Source: CALFMR01 sp035550595 (GTDB lineage Bacteria; Acidobacteriota; Vicinamibacteria; Vicinamibacterales; SCN-69-37). Taken from it: 10,596 nt of DNA. The stretch is from the NCBI GenBank assembly GCA_035550595.1, contig DASZOV010000015.1:1-10596 (forward strand), read 5' to 3'. Position numbers and translations under genes: made by a program. This document shows positions 5,888-10,596 of the stretch, piece after piece; position 1 is the stretch's first letter; every line of letters begins with the position of its first letter. The notes under the pieces are model-generated. The model did not search any database. It was given only the letters and a program-made list of their open reading frames with translations, and was not told where the DNA came from.

Positions 5888-8050
5888 ATGCTAGGATGGA
5901 GGTCGCTTTCAAGGAGTTTCGCGCTGTCCTTCGACGAGTCGTCCAGCCTCAGCGCGCCGACCGCCTTCGGCAGTTATCGCGTGCTGCACCAGATCGGCAG
6001 CGGTGTGCTCGGACCCGTCTTTCGCACGCACGATCCTCGCGCGGATCGCCTGCTCGCCGTCAAAGTTTTCCGTCTCGATCTGCCGCCCGATGGCGTCGCG
6101 CGTCTCGCAGACGCGTTGCGCCGGCTCGCGGCCACGCCGCTCGCGCATCCGTCGCTCGTGCCGTTCGTCGATGCCGGCGTCGAAGGGACGTCGGCGTTCC
6201 TCGTGATGGAGTACGAGAGTGGCGACACGCTCGACATCGCGCTGCGCCGCTTCACGCCCGCCACGCTCGAACAGGCGCTGCCCGTGCTCTCGCGAATTGC
6301 CGCCGGTCTCGATGCGGCCGCTGAGGCCGGCTTGACGCACGGCGCGTTGCACCCGCGTGACGTGTTCCTCAGCGCGGCGATCGACGAAGTCAAGATGACC
6401 GGCTTCGGCATCGTCCAGGCGCTCGAGACCGCCGGCGTGTCGTCGCCCGTACTGCGTCGTCCGTACGTTGCCCCCGAGCGCGCCAACGGCCGCTGGGATC
6501 ATCGCGCCGACGTCTATTCGCTCGGCGTCATCGCGCACGAACTGCTGACCGGACGACGACCTGTAGGGCTGGGGGAGCAGGACGGCGTTCTCGCGTCCGA
6601 GCTGCAGCCGCAGCAGCGCGTGCTCGTGCGCCGCGTGCTGTCGACGGCGCTCGCCGAGCGTCCAGAGCAGCGGTATCCGAGCGGCGCGGCGCTCATTGCC
6701 GCGCTCGAAGAGATCACGACGCGCGACTTCGTCGGCGTTCCCGGCACCGTGACCGATGACGCCGATCGGTTGGACGGCGCGCCGGCGGCCGACGCCACGC
6801 GCGATAACCGTCAATACGATCGCCGCGCGACCGACCGACTTGCCGAGGTCGAGGTGGCAGGCGCGGCGGCGGACGTAGAGACACCCGCGTCCGGCGAAGC
6901 CGAAGAGGCCGACGCGACGGACGCCGCACCAGCGGCCGTCGCCGGACTGGCCGCTGTCGCCATGGCAGAGGGCGTCGTGGAGATGGCCGCTCCAGTGGTC
7001 GCGTCCGATGTCGCCCATCCGCTGACGCTGCCGCTCGTCATTCCGGCCTCGCGCGCGATCAACACTTTGACGCCGCCCGGCGGCATCCCGCCCACGTGGT
7101 CGGCCTCGCGCAAGCGCACCGTCGTGCCTTGGATTGCCGTTCTCGTCACGGCGGCGGTCGTCGTCTTTGGCGTCTTGTCGGGATATCGCGCCAGGACGAG
7201 GCCGGCACCGGCGGCGACCGAGGCTCGCGCCAACGCTCCTTCAGCGCCATCCGCGCCGAACGTCGCCGGGGCGCCGAACGGTGCCGCGTCGGGCGCCGCG
7301 CCCGATGTCGCCGCGCCGTCGTCTGAGGCGTCGTCGGCGACGAGTGCCGCTCCGCCTGCGGCGTCGGAGTCTGGCAACGCGGCGTCCACGCCGGATGCCG
7401 GCCGGGGCGCGAGCGGACCCGCGGCGTCGAACGCACCGGTCGCGGCCGGTTCCACGTCCGCGCCATCAGCGGCCGCGCCCACGGCTGCGCCGGTTGCCGA
7501 GACACCTCGCGCGCCGGCTGCGGCGGGCGAGCTCGTCGTGCGATCCGATCCGCCGGGCGCGCTCGTCACGATCGACGGCCGGATTCTCGGCGAGACACCG
7601 CTCGTCGCGCGTGGTCTGTCACTTGGCGCGCACGCGGTCCAGGTGGCCCGGCCCGGACACGTTCCGCGCGCGGAGCGCGTCGTGTTTCGCGCGCCCGCCC
7701 TCTCGCAAACGCTCGACTTGCGGCTCGTTCCCGGCCTGGACCAGACCTCTGAGCCGGCGGCGTCGGCTGCGCCGCCCGCGAGTCCGGCTGTTGCGCCCGC
7801 GTCGGCCACCGCCGTCCCGACGACGTCGGGACCTGGCGCGATCGACATCGACTCGCGGCCGCGCGGTGCGCAGGTCTCGATTGACGGTCGTCTGCTCGGC
7901 GCCGCGCCTTTGCGCGCCGTCGATCTCGCCGCCGGCGAACACCTCGTCACGCTCGAACTTCCCGGGTACGCCACCTGGACGGGCCGCGTGACGGTCGTGC
8001 CCGGCCAGCCCACGCCGGTGCACGCGTCGCTCGAGATCGCGCCGCAATGA
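5888..8050 (+). CDS. Predicted membrane pseudokinase with two C-terminal PEGA domains
   Basis: 720 residues from the ATG at 5888. Residues 28-280 have a Ser/Thr protein kinase fold: glycine loop IGSGVLGPVF (36-45), ATP lysine K59 in AVKV, APE at 195-197, DVYSLG (208-213) and R262. Catalytic positions are lost. The HRDxKPxN loop reads HGALHPRD (151-158), so the catalytic Asp is Ala, Lys is His and Asn is Asp; DFG reads GFG (172-174). I therefore predict it binds partners or perhaps nucleotide but does not phosphorylate. An acidic, Ala-rich stretch (about 285-375) leads to RKR (408-410) and one membrane helix (about 412-433), giving a cytoplasmic kinase-like domain. Outside lies an Ala/Pro/Ser linker (434-546), then PEGA domains at about 548-616 and 650-717 (VTIDGRILGETPL, VSIDGRLLGAAPL), a family linked to envelope surfaces. 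The start is doubtful: in-frame CTG 5924 has AAGGAG seven bases upstream, while ATG 5888 has no ribosome site and overlaps a -10-like element. Partner and pathway are unknown. Confidence 0.85.
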   Translation: MLGWRSLSRSFALSFDESSSLSAPTAFGSYRVLHQIGSGVLGPVFRTHDPRADRLLAVKVFRLDLPPDGVARLADALRRLAATPLAHPSLVPFVDAGVEGTSAFLVMEYESGDTLDIALRRFTPATLEQALPVLSRIAAGLDAAAEAGLTHGALHPRDVFLSAAIDEVKMTGFGIVQALETAGVSSPVLRRPYVAPERANGRWDHRADVYSLGVIAHELLTGRRPVGLGEQDGVLASELQPQQRVLVRRVLSTALAERPEQRYPSGAALIAALEEITTRDFVGVPGTVTDDADRLDGAPAADATRDNRQYDRRATDRLAEVEVAGAAADVETPASGEAEEADATDAAPAAVAGLAAVAMAEGVVEMAAPVVASDVAHPLTLPLVIPASRAINTLTPPGGIPPTWSASRKRTVVPWIAVLVTAAVVVFGVLSGYRARTRPAPAATEARANAPSAPSAPNVAGAPNGAASGAAPDVAAPSSEASSATSAAPPAASESGNAASTPDAGRGASGPAASNAPVAAGSTSAPSAAAPTAAPVAETPRAPAAAGELVVRSDPPGALVTIDGRILGETPLVARGLSLGAHAVQVARPGHVPRAERVVFRAPALSQTLDLRLVPGLDQTSEPAASAAPPASPAVAPASATAVPTTSGPGAIDIDSRPRGAQVSIDGRLLGAAPLRAVDLAAGEHLVTLELPGYATWTGRVTVVPGQPTPVHASLEIAPQ
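5889..5897 (+). promoter_or_regulatory. Extended -10 promoter element for the pseudokinase gene
   Basis: TGCTAGGAT fits an extended -10 (TG, one base, then TANNAT). The expected -35 area around 5869-5876 shows no good TTGACA match, which extended -10 promoters tolerate. The predicted start of transcription, about 5903-5905, would fall after the annotated ATG at 5888 and just before the AAGGAG at 5911. A very similar element (TGCTACGAT) stands before carB. Confidence 0.4.
5911..5926 (+). promoter_or_regulatory. Strong Shine-Dalgarno followed by in-frame CTG (alternative pseudokinase start)
   Basis: AAGGAG at 5911-5916 is followed after seven bases by CTG at 5924, in frame with the kinase-PEGA protein. 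No ATG, GTG or TTG lies in frame between here and GTG 5981, which is too close to the glycine loop to be a likely start. A CTG start would give a 708-residue protein beginning just ahead of the kinase fold. CTG starts are rare, so this remains a proposal. Confidence 0.4.
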
Positions 8051-8173
8051 CCTCGGGCGCCGCCGACCCGCACGCGCATGTCAGAATTAACAGGTTGCGC
8101 TGGATGCGCCTCGTCGACCCTTGGCTTCTGGCTTCTAACTTCTAGCTTCTAACTTTCGAGGATCCCCCGCTCG
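8051..8173 (+). promoter_or_regulatory. Intergenic region before carA with weak promoter-like element
   Basis: No gene and no strong terminator is visible after the pseudokinase stop. TGTCAGAAT at 8079-8087 resembles an extended -10 (CAGAAT matches TATAAT at four of six) but has no matching -35. If used, it would give a leader of about 80 bases containing the heptamer repeat. GAGGAT at 8158-8163, ten bases before the carA ATG, is the likely ribosome binding site. Confidence 0.3.
8124..8158. repeat. 7-base tandem repeat, unit RCTTCTR, about five copies
   Basis: Copies start at 8124, 8131, 8138 and 8145 (GCTTCTG, GCTTCTA, ACTTCTA, GCTTCTA) with a degenerate fifth at 8152 (ACTTTCG). On the other strand the unit reads YAGAAGY. 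It is much richer in A+T than its surroundings, lies wholly between genes, and ends at the first base of the carA ribosome binding site. Change of copy number would shift the spacing upstream of carA but no reading frame. Confidence 0.85.
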
Positions 8174-9295
8174 ATGAACGCAGTGCTCGCGCTCGAAGAT
8201 GGCACGTGGTTTCGCGGCAAGGCCGCCGGCGCGTCCGGCGAGACCGGCGGCGAAGTCGTGTTCAACACCAGCATGACCGGGTATCAGGAAATCCTGACCG
8301 ACCCGTCGTACTCCGGGCAGATCGTCACGATGACGAGCCCGGAGATCGGCAATTACGGCGTGACCGACGAAGACGTCGAGTCGCGCGGCGTGCAGGTGGC
8401 GGGTTTCATCATGCGCGACCAGTCGCCCATCGCGAGCAACTGGCGCGCCGACGGGACGCTGCGCGACTATCTCACGCGTCACGACGTCGTCGCGATTGCC
8501 GACGTCGACACGCGCGCGCTCACGCGTCTCCTGCGGTCGGCGGGCGTCATGCGCGGCGTCATCGCCACGGGCAAGGTGGATCCGGCCGAGCTCGTCGAGA
8601 AGGCCCGCGCGCTGCCTCACATGGAAGGCGCGGATCTCGTGAAGGACGTCACGTGCGCCGAGCCGTTCGACTACCACGCACCGTCCGATGACGCGTTCAT
8701 CCTGCCGGCCGACCGCCGCAGCGCCCGGCCGCTACGTGTGGCGGCCTACGACTTCGGCATGAAGTGGAACATCCTGCGCCGGTTCGCCGCGCACGGCTGC
8801 GACGTTCGCGTCTATCCCGCGTCGACGCCCATCGAAACCGTCCTCGCGACGAAACCCGATGGCGTGTTCCTCAGCAACGGTCCGGGCGATCCGGCCGTCC
8901 TCGACTACGCGATCGGCCACGCGCGTACGCTCATCGACGCGGACGTGCCGACGTTCGGCATCTGCCTCGGCCACCAACTGCTCGGCCTGGCCATGGGCGC
9001 CCAGACGTTCAAGTTGAAGTTCGGTCACCGCGGCGCGAATCATCCGGTGAAGGATCTGCGCACGGGCGCGATCGAAATCACGTCGCAGAACCACGGGTTC
9101 GCCGTCGATCCGGATTCGCTGCCCGATCAGGCGCTCATCACGCACCGCAATCTCTACGACAACACGATCGAAGGGCTGCGGCACGTGTCGAAGCCGGTCT
9201 TCTCGGTGCAGTACCATCCAGAAGCCGCGCCCGGCCCGCACGACGCCGACTATCTCTTCTCTGAATTCCTGGCGGCGATGGACGCGCGCGCCTGA
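8174..9295 (+). CDS. carA: Carbamoyl-phosphate synthase small subunit (glutamine amidotransferase)
   Basis: 373 residues, normal length. CarA hydrolyses glutamine and passes ammonia through a tunnel to CarB for carbamoyl phosphate, the precursor of pyrimidines and arginine. The N-terminal CarA-specific domain shows LEDGTWFRG (7-15), FNTSMTGYQEILTDPSYSGQ (30-49) and SPEIGNYG (55-62). The C-terminal class I amidotransferase domain (about 186-370) has LSNGPGDP (233-240), the nucleophile elbow FGICLGHQLL with C264, and the rest of the triad H348 and E350 in VQYHPEAAPGPHD. SQNHGFAVD (304-312) is also typical. All catalytic residues are present. The ATG at 8174 gives the usual short N-terminus and has GAGGAT ten bases upstream. 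It is followed 87 bases later by carB on the same strand. No PyrR-type attenuator or ARG-box-like palindrome was recognised upstream; the preceding gap holds a heptamer repeat instead. Confidence 0.98.
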   Translation: MNAVLALEDGTWFRGKAAGASGETGGEVVFNTSMTGYQEILTDPSYSGQIVTMTSPEIGNYGVTDEDVESRGVQVAGFIMRDQSPIASNWRADGTLRDYLTRHDVVAIADVDTRALTRLLRSAGVMRGVIATGKVDPAELVEKARALPHMEGADLVKDVTCAEPFDYHAPSDDAFILPADRRSARPLRVAAYDFGMKWNILRRFAAHGCDVRVYPASTPIETVLATKPDGVFLSNGPGDPAVLDYAIGHARTLIDADVPTFGICLGHQLLGLAMGAQTFKLKFGHRGANHPVKDLRTGAIEITSQNHGFAVDPDSLPDQALITHRNLYDNTIEGLRHVSKPVFSVQYHPEAAPGPHDADYLFSEFLAAMDARA

Positions 9296-9382
9296 CCGCC
9301 GGGCGCCTCCGATCGTGGCCGGGCCGCCGTGAAGGCCCATGCTACGATCTGGCCGCCGTGTGCGCGGCCTGACCGACGACCG
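9296..9382 (+). promoter_or_regulatory. carA-carB gap with extended -10 and a hairpin
   Basis: TGCTACGAT at 9340-9348 is a second copy of the extended -10 form seen before the pseudokinase gene, suggesting carB may have its own promoter in addition to read-through from carA. A 6-base all-GC stem (GGCCGC 9351-9356 with GCGGCC 9364-9369, 7-base loop) lies 13 bases before the carB ATG. A 10-base direct repeat GGCCGCCGTG occurs at 9322 and 9351. No good ribosome binding site precedes carB. Each element is short and in GC-rich DNA, so the evidence is modest. Confidence 0.35.
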
Positions 9383-10596
9383 ATGCCCAAACGTACCGAT
9401 CTGAAGAAAATCCTCGTCATCGGCTCCGGCCCGATCGTGATCGGCCAGGCGTGCGAGTTCGACTACTCGGGCACGCAGGCGTGCAAGGCGTTGCGCGCCG
9501 AAGGCCTCGAGGTCGTGCTGGTCAACAGCAATCCCGCTACGATCATGACCGACCCGGACACGGCCGACCGCACGTACGTCGAGCCCCTCACGGTCGAGGT
9601 CGTCGAGCAGATCATCGCGCGCGAGAAGCCGGACGCGGTGCTGCCGACCGTCGGCGGGCAGACGGCGCTGAACCTGGCCGTGGCGCTCGCCGAGCAGGGC
9701 GTGCTCGAGCGACACGGCGTCATCCTCATCGGCGCGTCGCCCGAAGCAATCAAGGTCGCCGAAGATCGCGAGCTCTTCAAGGACGCCATGCGGTCGATCG
9801 GCGTCGACGTGCCGGACAGCGCCATTGCGCGGTCGCTCGACCAGGCGATGGATGCCGCGGGCAAGCTCGGGTTTCCGCTCATCATCCGTCCGTCGTTCAC
9901 GCTCGGCGGCGTCGGCGGCGGCATCGCGTACAACATCGAAGAGTTCCGCGAGATCGTCCAGCGCGGTCTCGGCCTCAGCCCCGTCCACGAGATCCTCGTC
10001 GAAGAGTCGGTCATCGGCTGGAAGGAATTCGAGCTCGAGGTGATGCGCGACGGCGCGGACAACTTCGTCGTCATCTGCTCGATCGAGAACATCGACGCCA
10101 TGGGCGTGCACACCGGCGACAGCATCACGGTGGCGCCCGCACTGACGCTCACCGACAAGGAATATCAGCGGATGCGCGACATCGGGCGGCGCATCATCCG
10201 TCGTGTCGGCGTCGAGACCGGTGGATCGAACATCCAGTTCGCCATCAACCCGGCCGACGGCCGCATCGTCGCGATCGAGATGAACCCGCGCGTCTCCCGC
10301 TCGTCGGCGCTCGCCTCGAAGGCGACCGGCTTCCCCATCGCGAAGATTGCCGCCAAGCTCGCGCTCGGGTACCGGCTCGACGAGATCCCGAACGACATCA
10401 CGCGCCTCACGCCCGCGTCCTTCGAGCCGACGATCGACTACATCGTCGTCAAGGCGCCGCGCTGGGCGTTCGAGAAGTTCCCGCAGGCCGATCGCACGCT
10501 CACGACGCAGATGAAGTCGGTGGGCGAGGCGATGGCGGTCGGCCGCACGTTCAAGGAAGCGTTCCTCAAGGCGTTCCGCTCGCTCGAGCTCGGGAA
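9383..10596 (+). CDS. carB: Carbamoyl-phosphate synthase large subunit, N-terminal part, cut by window edge
   Basis: 404 complete codons from ATG 9383 to the right edge, out of a family length near 1070. This is the carboxyphosphate-forming half: the N-terminal pre-ATP-grasp domain begins KILVIGSGPIVIGQACEFDY (9-28) and continues with VNSNPATIMTDPD (47-59) and LPTVGGQTALNLA (87-99). ATP-grasp residues fall at the same numbers as in the E. coli enzyme: R129, R169 in IIRPSF, the glycine-rich GGVGGG loop (175-180), E215, Q285, E299 and N301 in EMNPRVSRSS. The visible sequence stops at about the end of this domain, where the oligomerisation domain would begin, so the second ATP-grasp half and the allosteric domain cannot be seen. 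CarB uses two ATP with bicarbonate and CarA-derived ammonia. The start gives the normal N-terminus (MPKRTDLKKILVIGSG), although no Shine-Dalgarno sequence is obvious. Confidence 0.98.
   Translation, partial: MPKRTDLKKILVIGSGPIVIGQACEFDYSGTQACKALRAEGLEVVLVNSNPATIMTDPDTADRTYVEPLTVEVVEQIIAREKPDAVLPTVGGQTALNLAVALAEQGVLERHGVILIGASPEAIKVAEDRELFKDAMRSIGVDVPDSAIARSLDQAMDAAGKLGFPLIIRPSFTLGGVGGGIAYNIEEFREIVQRGLGLSPVHEILVEESVIGWKEFELEVMRDGADNFVVICSIENIDAMGVHTGDSITVAPALTLTDKEYQRMRDIGRRIIRRVGVETGGSNIQFAINPADGRIVAIEMNPRVSRSSALASKATGFPIAKIAAKLALGYRLDEIPNDITRLTPASFEPTIDYIVVKAPRWAFEKFPQADRTLTTQMKSVGEAMAVGRTFKEAFLKAFRSLELG

Noticed and set aside
7200..7530. Ala/Pro/Ser-rich stretch considered as a DNA repeat
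   Set aside because: It is low-complexity protein linker coded by varied codons; no regular DNA period was seen.
8124..8158. Heptamer array considered as a CRISPR remnant
   Set aside because: Units are 7 bases in direct contact with no spacers, and no cas genes are present.
8732..10111. 459-codon open frame on the minus strand opposite carA and carB
   Set aside because: It lies opposite conserved catalytic stretches of both subunits, has a biased Asp/Arg/Val composition and no recognisable fold.

Overview
The window is GC-rich (by eye about two-thirds G+C) bacterial chromosome, densely coded, with strong G/C bias at third codon positions. No mobile element, phage gene, CRISPR array, tRNA or rRNA is visible. 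The gene set fits a soil-type, high-GC Gram-negative lineage. It comprises bacillithiol ligase BshC, a maltodextrin-to-trehalose operon, a large kinase-like membrane protein with PEGA domains, and separate carA and carB. My best guess is Acidobacteriota, possibly Vicinamibacteria, but this is inference from gene content and style, not a phylogenetic result.

Left part, minus strand, transcribed right to left: a ManC-like sugar-phosphate nucleotidyltransferase (3100-4032), then a malto-oligosyltrehalose trehalohydrolase TreZ (1086-3068), then the N-terminal 363 codons of an amylo-alpha-1,6-glucosidase-type glycogen debranching enzyme that leaves the window at base 1. The 31-base gap and the 4-base ATGA overlap say these are one operon. 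The debranching enzyme would supply linear maltodextrins and TreZ would release trehalose. The partner synthase TreY is not in the window and may lie beyond the left edge. Upstream of this operon on the same strand is bshC (4174-5844), followed by a GC-rich hairpin.

Right part, plus strand: divergent from bshC with only a short gap is a 720-residue protein (5888-8050). It has an N-terminal Ser/Thr-kinase fold, one transmembrane helix, a long Ala/Pro/Ser linker and two C-terminal PEGA domains. Its catalytic loop and DFG motif are degenerate, so I call it a predicted pseudokinase; it is the most interesting object here. Its true start is uncertain, and a CTG codon at 5924 has better local signals than the ATG at 5888. 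After a 123-base gap holding a 7-base tandem repeat come carA (8174-9295) and the first 404 codons of carB (9383 to the right edge). These are the glutaminase and synthetase subunits of carbamoyl-phosphate synthetase, which feeds pyrimidine and arginine synthesis.

Most of the window is ordinary metabolism. I do not see a clear-cut new multi-gene system. The points worth a second look are the pseudokinase and its start, the heptamer repeat next to the carA ribosome binding site, the odd pairing of a ManC-like enzyme with trehalose genes, and several possible promoter elements of one recurring shape.
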